Part shown: in pieces, positions 1 to 5,995 of the stretch | Layout: every line of letters starts with the position of its first letter | Numbering within the stretch: the first letter of the stretch is position 1 | DNA from: an uncultured Bacteroidales bacterium | GTDB lineage: Bacteria; Bacteroidota; Bacteroidia; Bacteroidales; UBA932 | DNA: 10,710 nucleotides | Assembly (NCBI GenBank): GCA_946627685.1 | Contig: CAMOVV010000018.1 | Location: 1-10,710 of the forward strand | Direction: 5' to 3' | Made by a program: the position numbers and the translations under genes | The notes under the pieces: generated by a model | Seen by the model: only the letters and a program-made list of their open reading frames with translations | Databases searched by the model: none | What the model was told of the DNA's origin: nothing

Positions 1-384
1 TTCAAGGAGGTCGGGCCTCTGGTTGTGGGTCACGACGGTGATATCGGCCTTTCCTTCGAGGACGCTGTCCAAAGAGTTGAAGATGACCTGCTTGTACGCG
101 CTGAATTTGTCAAAAATCACGAGGACTTTCGAGTGCCCTCCTTTGGTCGGCCCGCTGACGTAGTATCCCTTGCCTTGCTTGGGAATGAGCGAGCCGTTTT
201 TTACGAGGATGGAATAGGCTTTTTTGACGGTTTCCCTGGAAATTTTTTCCCGGTCGGCCAGCTCGTTCATCGACGGAAGCTGGGCGCCGACTTCCGCTTC
301 ACCGCTGCGTATGGCGCTTTCTATCTGTGTTATAAGTTGTTTGTAAATCGGAGTGTTGGCCTTCTGGTCTATCTTTATAGTCAT
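1..384 (-). CDS. GntR-family transcriptional regulator, N-terminal part (cut by window start)
   Basis: This is a DNA-binding regulator of which only the first 128 residues are in the window; the reading frame is open to base 1. Residues about 10-75 form a GntR winged helix: the opening TPIYKQLITQIESAIRSGE, then QLPSMNELA, the recognition-helix stretch ISRETVKKAY and the wing GSLIPKQGKGYYV are all typical. After residue 80 the sequence SKVLVIFDKFSAYKQVIFNS looks like the start of a periplasmic-binding-protein/LacI-like sensor domain. That combination is common in Bacteroidota GntR regulators that sense sugars, but the ligand cannot be told here. The ATG at 384-382 sits about 24 nt below a TATATTTG -7 element. 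It is divergent from the acyltransferase gene at 478. Family call is firm; the sensor-domain type is inference because the C-terminal half is missing. Confidence 0.9.
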   Translation of the reverse strand, partial: MTIKIDQKANTPIYKQLITQIESAIRSGEAEVGAQLPSMNELADREKISRETVKKAYSILVKNGSLIPKQGKGYYVSGPTKGGHSKVLVIFDKFSAYKQVIFNSLDSVLEGKADITVVTHNQRPDLLE

Positions 385-396
385 GGTACCGATATG

Positions 397-427
397 CAAA
401 TGATTGATTTGAACAAATATAACAAAT
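397..427. repeat. Cluster of CAAAT/ATTTG half-sites, candidate operator
   Basis: CAAAT occurs at 397-401, 414-418 and 423-427, and its complement ATTTG at 407-411. This gives two overlapping inverted repeats, with 5-nt and 2-nt spacers, over the promoter and start region of the GntR-type gene. Regulators of this family commonly bind short inverted repeats at their own promoter, so autoregulation is plausible. The DNA is AT-rich, so chance is a real alternative. Confidence 0.3.
414..421 (-). promoter_or_regulatory. -7 element of the GntR-type gene promoter
   Basis: Read on the minus strand the bases are TATATTTG, an exact match to the Bacteroidota -7 consensus TAnnTTTG. Transcription would start near 408 and give a leader of about 24 nt before the ATG at 384. 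I see no clear -33 TTTG at the usual 19-21 nt upstream. Confidence 0.5.
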
Positions 428-430
428 TCA

Positions 431-461
431 TTGGAGTTTATGAAAAATCGGATTAATTTTG
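431..461 (+). promoter_or_regulatory. Promoter of the lipid A acyltransferase gene
   Basis: TAATTTTG at 454-461 matches TAnnTTTG exactly, and TTG at 431-433 lies 20 nt upstream, the expected -33 spacing. The start site would fall near 468, leaving a leader of only about 10 nt before the ATG at 478. No Shine-Dalgarno sequence is visible. Confidence 0.55.
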
Positions 462-477
462 CGGTAAACCTGCGTTT

Positions 478-1380
478 ATGAAAAAAATAGGACTGAAACT
501 GATGCTTGGCCTGCTGAAACTCCTTTCGCTTCAGCCGTTGAAGGTCCATTATTTCTGGTCTTCCCTTATAGGGTTTGTGCTGAGGCTTGTCCGCTACCGC
601 AGGGATGTGGTGATAACCAACTTGTCCCGCTCTTTCCCCGAAAAGAAATACAAGGAAATCACCTCCATAGCCAATCAGTTCTACACCAACCTCGCCGACA
701 TCTTCGTGGAGGCGGTGTTCATCTCCCGTGGCAACAACAAGGTCCTGAGGGATTCCCGCCTTGTGGAACTGGCGAATCCGGAGCTGATGAACGAGATGTT
801 CGTCTCTTGCCCCGGAGTGGTCCTGCTCGACTCCCACTGCGGCAACTGGGAGATTACCGGGGGAGTGTATAACTATGATTATTCGGGAGTTCCGGCTCCG
901 TATGACGAGCATGCCTTCAGCGGGGTGTACAAGAAGCTGAGCAGTGAGTTCTGGGGCGAAATCTTTGCCAGGATAAGGTGCGCGCAGGTTACGGACAAGG
1001 AGACCCTTTATGTGGAGAACAGGAGAATCCTCCGTTATATGCTTGAGCGCAAGGGACAGAGCCATTTTTACATCTTTCCCAATGACCAGGCGCCGTATCA
1101 CGGAGCCACCCCGCATCATGTCGGGACCTTCATGAACCAGGATACCTGGGGAATGGAAGGGGGAGTGAACGTGGCCGTGAAAATGGGTATGGGCGTGGCG
1201 TACATGTGCCTGGACCGTGTTTCGAGGGGGCATTACAAGTGGAAGGTGACAAAAATCTGCGATGACGCCTCTGCCTTCACGGCCGAGCAGATTACAAGGC
1301 GGTACTACGACCTTCTCGAAGAGGACATCAAAGCCAATCCCTCCAACTACCTCTGGTCCCACAAACGCTGGAAAATCTGA
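478..1380 (+). CDS. LpxL/HtrB-like lipid A (lysophospholipid) acyltransferase
   Basis: This 300-residue protein belongs to the LpxL/HtrB acyltransferase family, inner-membrane enzymes that move a fatty acyl chain from acyl-ACP onto a lipid A precursor. The family active-site motif H-x4-D/E is present as HCGNWE with His120 and Glu125. Other family features are the N-terminal hydrophobic segment (about residues 8-40), the basic stretch RYRRDVVITNLSRSFPEK, the NDQAP motif in the middle and the C-terminal YLWSHKRWK. Length matches the family (about 290-310). It has its own promoter and no co-transcribed neighbour: the repeat and oppositely oriented tRNA lie downstream. No intrinsic terminator is seen right after the stop. 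Acyl chain length and position (primary or secondary acylation) cannot be read from sequence, and an acyltransferase for another lipid, such as an aminolipid, remains possible. Confidence 0.9.
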   Translation: MKKIGLKLMLGLLKLLSLQPLKVHYFWSSLIGFVLRLVRYRRDVVITNLSRSFPEKKYKEITSIANQFYTNLADIFVEAVFISRGNNKVLRDSRLVELANPELMNEMFVSCPGVVLLDSHCGNWEITGGVYNYDYSGVPAPYDEHAFSGVYKKLSSEFWGEIFARIRCAQVTDKETLYVENRRILRYMLERKGQSHFYIFPNDQAPYHGATPHHVGTFMNQDTWGMEGGVNVAVKMGMGVAYMCLDRVSRGHYKWKVTKICDDASAFTAEQITRRYYDLLEEDIKANPSNYLWSHKRWKI

Positions 1381-1401
1381 CAATTCCGCCGGGCCTTCCC
1401 C

Positions 1402-1450
1402 TGTCATTCCGGGCGCCCCTTGTCATTCTGAGCGAAGCGAAGAATCTTTC
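1402..1450 (+). repeat. Dispersed 'HSERSEES' intergenic repeat
   Basis: The bases TGTCATTCTGAGCGAAGCGA at 1421-1440, followed by AGAATC, are the core of a short intergenic repeat found in very many unrelated bacterial genomes; in translation it gives the telltale CHSERSEES. A preceding partial unit TGTCATTCCGGGCGC begins at 1402, so TGTCATTC is repeated 19 nt apart. Short arms ATTCT (1425-1429) and AGAAT (1441-1445) flank the core. Just downstream 1453-1472 can fold as a small hairpin with GGAC/GTCC arms and a GAAA tetraloop. The element sits between two convergent genes, as these repeats usually do. Recognition is from memory of the motif; its copy number in this genome cannot be seen here. 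Confidence 0.75.
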
Positions 1451-1520
1451 CGCCTCCGGACGAAAGTCCAGGCTCGTCGGGACAAGGTTTCGCCATGGCC
1501 CATCCCACAGCGGCGGCGGA

Positions 1521-1560
1521 AACAAAGAAAACAGCCTCATTTCGTGTGGAAACAAGGCTG
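1521..1560 (-). terminator. Intrinsic terminator of the tRNA-Val gene
   Basis: On the minus strand 1560-1532 folds into a 12-bp stem (two G-U pairs) around a CACAC loop, starting CAGCCTTGTTTC and closing GAAATGAGGCTG. It is followed directly by the U-rich run TTTTCTTTG. The hairpin is 43 nt beyond the tRNA 3' end. There is no T run on the plus-strand side, so it serves the minus-strand transcript. Confidence 0.75.
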
Positions 1561-1571
1561 GATAACTTCTC

Positions 1572-1594
1572 TCAACTCGCTGAATTTCAACTCG
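1572..1594. repeat. Short direct repeat in the tRNA trailer
   Basis: TCAACTCG occurs at 1572-1579 and again at 1587-1594, a period of 15 nt, between the tRNA and its terminator. No function is evident; it could be an attachment-like remnant or chance. Confidence 0.25.
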
Positions 1595-1602
1595 TTGGTA
1601 TT

Positions 1603-1680
1603 TGGTGGGACCTGGCAGATTCGAACTGCCGACCTCTTGCGTGTGAAGCAAGCGCTCTAAACCGACTGAGCTAAGGTCCC
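1603..1680 (-). tRNA. tRNA-Val, anticodon CAC
   Basis: The minus strand 1680-1606 folds as a 75-nt tRNA. The acceptor GGGACCT pairs perfectly with AGGTCCC, and the D stem is GCTC/GAGC. The anticodon stem CTTGC/GCAAG encloses the loop TTCACAC, giving anticodon CAC, which reads GUG valine codons. The variable loop is short, and the T stem GGCAG/CTGCC encloses TTCGAAT. The discriminator A (1606) is followed by an encoded CCA (1605-1603), so the mature 3' end does not depend on CCA addition. The gene stands alone with its own promoter upstream (1696-1703) and a hairpin terminator downstream. It is convergent with the acyltransferase gene. Confidence 0.95.
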
Positions 1681-1695
1681 GGTTTTTTCGGATGG

Positions 1696-1703
1696 CAAAT
1701 ATA
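1696..1703 (-). promoter_or_regulatory. -7 element of the tRNA-Val promoter
   Basis: The minus strand reads TATATTTG, an exact TAnnTTTG match, 16 nt before the tRNA 5' end. That leaves a leader of roughly 10 nt for RNase P to remove. No clear -33 TTTG is seen in the A/T-rich stretch upstream. Confidence 0.55.
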
Positions 1704-1777
1704 GGATAATTTTTTTGTTTTAGGATAAAAAAAGTTAAATTGCAAACTGAAAAAAGTCTTTGAGGATGGTTGCTGCG

Positions 1778-1823
1778 AGCGTCCATAGCGTCCCGAAGGC
1801 CGCTCCCGGTTCTGGGGGGGGGG
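1778..1823 (+). repeat. GC-rich leader with AGCGTCC direct repeat and a G10 homopolymer
   Basis: Ten consecutive G residues occupy 1814-1823, 44 nt before the start of the peptide gene at 1868. They are preceded by AGCGTCC twice at 1778-1784 and 1787-1793. The block is GC-rich within an otherwise AT-rich 190-nt intergenic stretch (1681-1867). No exact TAnnTTTG lies between the G tract and the ATG. Weak candidates TAATCTGT (1828-1835) or TATATATC (1836-1843) would put the G tract in the promoter spacer. Length variation of such a tract by polymerase slippage can change spacing and expression; whether that happens here is unknown. Confidence 0.5.
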
Positions 1824-1867
1824 CGAGTAATCTGTTATATATCAATCAATTACAACTCTATATTATC

Positions 1868-1993
1868 ATGAAAAAAAAAGAATTTTATCTCGCACCGCAG
1901 TGCGAGAGTCTCGAGGTGTGTCCCGAGTCAATCGTTGCGCAAAGCGAATTCGGCTTGCCTAAGCCTGGCGATTTACCCGGTGAAGTTTTATAA
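1868..1993 (+). CDS. Small 41-residue peptide of a Bacteroidota-type family, unknown function
   Basis: This short gene encodes MKKKEFYLAPQCESLEVCPE followed by a small, Pro/Gly-rich C-terminal tail (GLPKPGDLPGEVL). The pattern of a Lys-rich start, aromatic-x-x-Pro, an E-x-L-E-V stretch and then a Ser/Ala-rich break (IVAQSEF) resembles many small unannotated proteins I recall from Bacteroides, Prevotella and Alistipes, often beside fimbrillin-like genes; no search was done. It has two cysteines (residues 12 and 18), no hydrophobic signal segment and no recognised domain. ATG 1868 was chosen over an upstream TTG at 1760, which would run through the G tract. Codons 2-4 form an A9 run. The stop is 18 nt before the lipoprotein start, so the two genes are probably one operon. 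It could be a leader peptide rather than a functional protein. Confidence 0.6.
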   Translation: MKKKEFYLAPQCESLEVCPESIVAQSEFGLPKPGDLPGEVL

Positions 1994-1996
1994 AAC

Positions 1997-2003
1997 AAGG
2001 AGG
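1997..2003 (+). promoter_or_regulatory. Strong Shine-Dalgarno of the fimbrillin-like gene
   Basis: AAGGAGG lies 8 nt before the ATG at 2012 and confirms that start. It is notable because the other starts in this window lack such a site, as is usual in Bacteroidota. It sits right after the stop of the 41-residue peptide, fitting reinitiation or independent initiation within one transcript. Confidence 0.7.
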
Positions 2004-2011
2004 AGTGAATC

Positions 2012-2914
2012 ATGAAAAAGACTTTGATTTTTGCCATTGCAGGACTTGCGGCCCTGGCCTCCTGCACCAAGAATGAGACTCCGGCTGGACTTCAGCCCTC
2101 TCCCATGACGATTACCCTCGGGGCTCCCGCCGACGGTACCAAAACGGTGCTTACTGCCGACGGCTATGGTTTCAAGCAGGCCTGGAAGGTCGGCGACGCC
2201 CTGTCATTTGTGTATAGCCATAAAGATCTGGACGAATACCAGAATGAAAAATTCGTATGTACGGAAGTCAATTCCGACGGTTCCGCCGTGTTCCATTGCA
2301 ATGCCAGCAATATCGCCACCGCAGTCGAGTCCGGATATACGGCATTGCGTATAACCTATCCGTATTCTGATATACTCTCTGACGGTCAACCTAAGGTAGA
2401 TTTTGGGAATTTTGACGGGACCCTGGCTTCCCTTCCTGACTACTGCGCAGTCTCAGCAGGGACCTATATCAGAGCAGATGGAACCATCGACCCTGTCACT
2501 AAATTCAGTCCTTGCGTGGTCATTTTGAGGTTCCCCAAAGGATTGAAGCTCCTCGAAGGGACCCAGAGCGAAGTGGCGACGATCAAACTTAACAGTACTT
2601 CAGACATCAAGATGGGCATTCGGATGTATACACTGCCGTTTCAGTTGGGAGCTTCCGCCAATAGTGTCTCCTTCGGTTATTATTACTCTTTGGACGCCAA
2701 ACTGACGAATTGTACCCTGGAGGAGGATGTGTACGCCGTGTGGTTCAATTTTTACGACTGGGGAGCTCACCAGCTGGTTGTCAATGTCATGACCGCCGGC
2801 GACGTTGACCATGTTTATACCTTGCCTGAATTTAATTTCAAACCGGGAAAGGTCTATGAACTTTCCTCGGCGACGCTGTATAGTTCTAACGAAGGCAATC
2901 CCTTGGCCTACTAG
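2012..2914 (+). CDS. Fimbrillin-like (Mfa/FimA-type) lipoprotein
   Basis: This 300-residue lipoprotein has a signal peptide with a lipobox LASC, so Cys18 would be lipidated after cleavage. The following residues TKNE are compatible with Bacteroidota surface-lipoprotein export but are not a clear export signal. The body resembles fimbrillin-like proteins: TKTVLTADGYGFKQAWKVGD and SFVY match the family's N-terminal 'TRT...W..GD.isvf' pattern. FSPCVVILRF at about residues 169-178 matches the central strand, and FNFKPGKVYELSSATLY near the end matches the C-terminal 'GK.Y.l' strand. Such proteins form or cap surface fimbriae, or act as stand-alone surface adhesins. No fimbrial cluster (fimB-E or mfa genes) is nearby, so a stand-alone role or a minor pilin is more likely. 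It follows a small peptide gene and ends at a strong terminator. Family assignment is by pattern, moderate to good. Confidence 0.7.
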   Translation: MKKTLIFAIAGLAALASCTKNETPAGLQPSPMTITLGAPADGTKTVLTADGYGFKQAWKVGDALSFVYSHKDLDEYQNEKFVCTEVNSDGSAVFHCNASNIATAVESGYTALRITYPYSDILSDGQPKVDFGNFDGTLASLPDYCAVSAGTYIRADGTIDPVTKFSPCVVILRFPKGLKLLEGTQSEVATIKLNSTSDIKMGIRMYTLPFQLGASANSVSFGYYYSLDAKLTNCTLEEDVYAVWFNFYDWGAHQLVVNVMTAGDVDHVYTLPEFNFKPGKVYELSSATLYSSNEGNPLAY

Positions 2915-2937
2915 TCCTCCTTCCGGCTTGAATGATT

Positions 2938-2973
2938 CCGGTCCGCAGAGAATGCGGGCCGGTTTTTTTTTTT
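2938..2973 (+). terminator. Strong intrinsic terminator after the fimbrillin-like gene
   Basis: CCGGTCCGCA (2938-2947) pairs with TGCGGGCCGG (2953-2962) as a 10-bp stem with one G-U pair around a GAGAA loop, followed by 11 T residues. It closes the peptide/lipoprotein unit and separates it from the mutase gene. Confidence 0.9.
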
Positions 2974-2984
2974 GAGCTTCCGTC

Positions 2985-3015
2985 TTGTATTTGAAACGGA
3001 AAAACCGTAAATTTG
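2985..3015 (+). promoter_or_regulatory. Promoter of the phosphohexomutase gene
   Basis: TAAATTTG at 3008-3015 is an exact TAnnTTTG element, with TTG at 2985-2987 exactly 20 nt upstream, the same spacing as at the acyltransferase promoter. Transcription would start near 3022. A TTG codon at 3013 in frame with the mutase therefore lies inside the promoter, which supports the ATG at 3052 as the true start. Confidence 0.6.
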
Positions 3016-3051
3016 AGGACATTTCAAAACAGACCTTTAAAACATAATTTC

Positions 3052-4713
3052 ATGACACAAGACTATATTGAAGCCGCTCGGAAATGGCTTGACGGAGACT
3101 TTGACGAGGAAACGAAAAAAGAGGTAAGGAGGCTTATGGACTCGGACCCTGCCGCCCTCGAGGACGCTTTCTACAAGAATCTTGAATTCGGCACCGGAGG
3201 CCTCAGGGGCCTTATGGGGGCGGGTACCAACAGGATGAACCGCTACACCGTGGGGATGGCCACCCAGGGCCTTGCCAACTATATGAAAGACAATGTCAAA
3301 GGAGACCTCAGCGTTGCAATATCCTTCGACAGCCGCAACCATAGCCACGAATTTGCCCGGATAGCTGCCAACGTGCTTTCGGCCAACGGTATCCATGTGT
3401 ATCTCTATGACTGCATCCATCCCGTGCCTCTTATGAGCTACGCGGTGAGGGCCAAGAAAGCCACTGCCGGAGTGATGGTGACGGCTTCCCACAATCCCAA
3501 GGAGTACAACGGCTACAAGGTGTTCTGGTCCGACGGAGCGCAGATTACCTCCCCGGTTGACAAGGACATAGTGGCCGAGGTCGCGAAAATCACCGACCCT
3601 TCCCTCGTGAAGTTTACTCCCGGCGAGGGGGCCGGAAAAATCGAGATGATGGGCCACGAAATGGACGAGGCCTATATGAATGACGTTCTCGGCCTTCTTC
3701 TTTCCCCCGAGTCCAGGGCCCGCCACAGCGACCTCAAGATAGTCTATACCCCCCTCCACGGCTGCGGCGTCCGCATCGTCCCCGAGTGCCTTGACCGCCT
3801 GGGATTCAAGAACATAATCCATGTTCCCGAGCAGGATGTCAGCGACGGGAATTTCCCCACCGTGGCTTCCCCGAACCCCGAGGAGCACGGAGCCCTCGAG
3901 ATGGCCATAGCCGTCGCGGAAAGGGAAGGGGCCGACCTCGTGATGGCCACTGACCCCGATGCCGACAGGGTGGGAATCGCCGTGCGTGACAATGACGGGA
4001 AAATCGTCCTTTTCAACGGCAACCAGACCGCTTCCATGCTCACATATTACATCCTCACCCGCTGGAAGGAACTCGGCAGGCTCGATTCTACAAAATATGT
4101 GGTGAAGACCATCGTGACCTCGAGCCTTATCTCCAAGATTGCCGCCAGTTTCGGCATCAGGTGCTATGACGTCCTCACGGGCTTCAAGTTCATCGCCGAC
4201 GTGGTGAGAAGGAACGAGGGCAAGGGAGAGTTCATCTGCGGAGGAGAGGAGAGCTACGGCTTCAACGTGGGCGAGTATGTCAGGGACAAGGACGCCCCGA
4301 TTTCCTGCTGCTTCATCGCCGAGTGCGCGGCCTGGGCGGCCGACAGGGGACTCACCCTCTATCAGCTGATGCAGGAGATTTACAAGGAATACGGCTACCA
4401 CCGCGAGGGCCTCGTGTCCCTTGTCCGCAAGGGCAAGACCGGCTCGGAGGAAATCCAGAAGATAATGGCCGACATGAGGCAGAATCCTCCCAAGGCCCTC
4501 GCCGGCACCCCTGTGGTGAAGGTGGTGGACTATCTCGAGCCGGAAAAGACCGGACTTCCCAAGTCCAACGTGCTCCAGTTCTTCAGCAGCGAGGGCGACG
4601 TCGTGTCCGTCAGGCCTTCAGGCACCGAGCCGAAGATAAAGTTCTATTTCGGAGCCGTAGGAGACAATGCCGAAGCCAAGATAGAAGCTCTCAGAAAGCA
4701 GTTCGTCGGATAG
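3052..4713 (+). CDS. Phospho-sugar mutase (phosphoglucomutase/phosphomannomutase)
   Basis: This cytoplasmic alpha-D-phosphohexomutase interconverts sugar 1- and 6-phosphates (glucose and/or mannose), feeding nucleotide-sugar synthesis for glycans and envelope. All family landmarks are present in the 553-residue protein. The phosphoserine loop is TASHNPKEYNGYKV with Ser146. The Mg-binding loop is DPDADRVG with Asp301, Asp303 and Asp305. The sugar-specificity loop is GEESYGF (398-404), and the C-terminal phosphate-binding loop is RPSGTEPK (521-528). The N-terminal GTGGLRG is also typical. Length and the GEESYGF loop fit the longer PGM2-like subgroup usual in Bacteroidota rather than the roughly 460-residue ManB/PMM type. 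ATG 3052 is preferred to a TTG at 3013 that overlaps the promoter. The hydrolase gene follows after 40 nt on the same strand. Substrate preference cannot be fixed from sequence. Confidence 0.93.
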   Translation: MTQDYIEAARKWLDGDFDEETKKEVRRLMDSDPAALEDAFYKNLEFGTGGLRGLMGAGTNRMNRYTVGMATQGLANYMKDNVKGDLSVAISFDSRNHSHEFARIAANVLSANGIHVYLYDCIHPVPLMSYAVRAKKATAGVMVTASHNPKEYNGYKVFWSDGAQITSPVDKDIVAEVAKITDPSLVKFTPGEGAGKIEMMGHEMDEAYMNDVLGLLLSPESRARHSDLKIVYTPLHGCGVRIVPECLDRLGFKNIIHVPEQDVSDGNFPTVASPNPEEHGALEMAIAVAEREGADLVMATDPDADRVGIAVRDNDGKIVLFNGNQTASMLTYYILTRWKELGRLDSTKYVVKTIVTSSLISKIAASFGIRCYDVLTGFKFIADVVRRNEGKGEFICGGEESYGFNVGEYVRDKDAPISCCFIAECAAWAADRGLTLYQLMQEIYKEYGYHREGLVSLVRKGKTGSEEIQKIMADMRQNPPKALAGTPVVKVVDYLEPEKTGLPKSNVLQFFSSEGDVVSVRPSGTEPKIKFYFGAVGDNAEAKIEALRKQFVG

Positions 4714-4753
4714 ATAACATATCTGTTGATACTATTAACTTTTTTGTTGCAGG

Positions 4754-5995
4754 ATGAGACGGATACTGATATCGGCCCTTGCGGTCCTTTTGGTGGCAGG
4801 CTCCCTGTCCGGGGCTGTCCATCAGAAGGATACCGTTCTCCGGTACGTCATTTCCGGCGACGAATGTTCCTTTGCTGATTTTGCGGAATACGGTCTCTGG
4901 ATTCCTGGCGGACGGAAACCCCTGCGAGGAGTGATGGTGCTTCAGCATGGGTGCGGGATGGAGAGATTCGGGATAACCAAACCGTACGACCTTCAGTACC
5001 GTTCCTTTGCCAGGAAATGGAACCTCGCGGTCCTGGAGACGGCCCTTCATGGGGATTGCGGGGTGTGGACCCACCCGGAAAGCGGCAGCGCCGCGGCCTT
5101 GATGAGAGTGCTTTCCAAAGCTGCCGGAGCCACGGGAAGGCCTGAGCTGACATCCGCACCTTGGCTGATTTGGGGGCATTCCGGCGGCGGACACTGGACC
5201 CTGGCGATGCTGCATGAGTATCCTGAACGGATCCTGGCCGCAGTCTGCTACTCAGCCGCATTCCAGCCCCAATGGGATTATTCCCAGGAAAACAAACGGA
5301 TTCCTGTCCTGCTCCGTTACGGAGACAGCCAGGAGTTTCCCGGGTGCAGGGAGACGGCCAGGGAGGCCTTCGACAAATTACGGGCAATCGGCGCCCCCGT
5401 CTCCATCGTCGAGAACAAAGGGGAGACCCACAATTACACCAGGCTCCGTCATATTATGCTCCCGTTTTTCGAGAGTGCCATCCGGGAGCGCCTGGCTTCC
5501 CGCGGACGGATGCGGGAGGCGGATCCTTCCCGTACCTGGCTTGGTGACACCTTGACATTCAGGATATTCCCGGAGAAGGGGTATTTCGGCGACAAGTCGG
5601 CTTGCTGCCGTTTCCCTGATGAATCTTCTGCGAAGGCGTGGAGGGAGTATGCCATTACCAACGACGTCCTGGACAGGACGGCGCCTCCGGCTCCGTGCAG
5701 AGTGGATGTTGCAGCAGAGCGGGATTCCCTCACCATTTCCTGGCGCTGCGATGCGGATCCGGATTCCGGCATTTCCTGTTTCAATGTCTATCTGGACGGA
5801 GAACTCCTTGCCCGTGTCCCCGAGACAGGGGAGTATCAGTCGTTTATGAGGAACGGGGACAATACGGTACCGGTCGTTCCCCAGGAAATGAAGGTCCGGC
5901 TGCCGGCTCCGGCAGGCAGAAAAGCCCTGGTCTGCGTGGAAAACGTTAACCAGGCAGGCCTGTCCTCGAAAAGAGTACAGCTTTTTCGATATTGA
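4754..5995 (+). CDS. Secreted alpha/beta hydrolase with C-terminal FnIII-like domain
   Basis: This 413-residue exported enzyme has a signal peptide (MRRILISALAVLLVAGSLSG). The alpha/beta-hydrolase domain covers about residues 30-250. HGCGM near residue 67 is a likely oxyanion-hole loop, and GHSGGG carries the nucleophile Ser143. Asp191 in YGDSQEF and His226 in GETHNY complete a plausible triad in the right order. After residue about 310 the segment APPAPCRVDVAAERDSLTIS through the end looks like a fibronectin type III domain ('PP.P..v.v....ltisW...D.DSGI..Y.VY.dG'), often a spacer or binding module in secreted glycan- or ester-active enzymes. The substrate is unknown: carbohydrate esterase, feruloyl-type esterase and peptidase-like hydrolase are all possible. 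It lies 40 nt after the mutase and may share its transcript, since no terminator intervenes. Confidence 0.75.
   Translation: MRRILISALAVLLVAGSLSGAVHQKDTVLRYVISGDECSFADFAEYGLWIPGGRKPLRGVMVLQHGCGMERFGITKPYDLQYRSFARKWNLAVLETALHGDCGVWTHPESGSAAALMRVLSKAAGATGRPELTSAPWLIWGHSGGGHWTLAMLHEYPERILAAVCYSAAFQPQWDYSQENKRIPVLLRYGDSQEFPGCRETAREAFDKLRAIGAPVSIVENKGETHNYTRLRHIMLPFFESAIRERLASRGRMREADPSRTWLGDTLTFRIFPEKGYFGDKSACCRFPDESSAKAWREYAITNDVLDRTAPPAPCRVDVAAERDSLTISWRCDADPDSGISCFNVYLDGELLARVPETGEYQSFMRNGDNTVPVVPQEMKVRLPAPAGRKALVCVENVNQAGLSSKRVQLFRY

Noticed and set aside
25..456. Plus-strand open frame of 143 codons at the window start
   Set aside because: It is antisense to the GntR-type gene, whose helix-turn-helix is clear on the minus strand.
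1328..1786. Minus-strand frame over the tRNA and repeat (and its plus-strand counterpart 1262-1660)
   Set aside because: The 'SSVGLERLLHTQEVGSSNLP' stretch is a translated tRNA and the 'HSERSEES' stretch a translated repeat; neither is a protein.
3037..4401. Long minus-strand frame of 454 codons
   Set aside because: It is a shadow of the phosphohexomutase, caused by GC-rich codon use; no domain is recognisable and it lacks a promoter.
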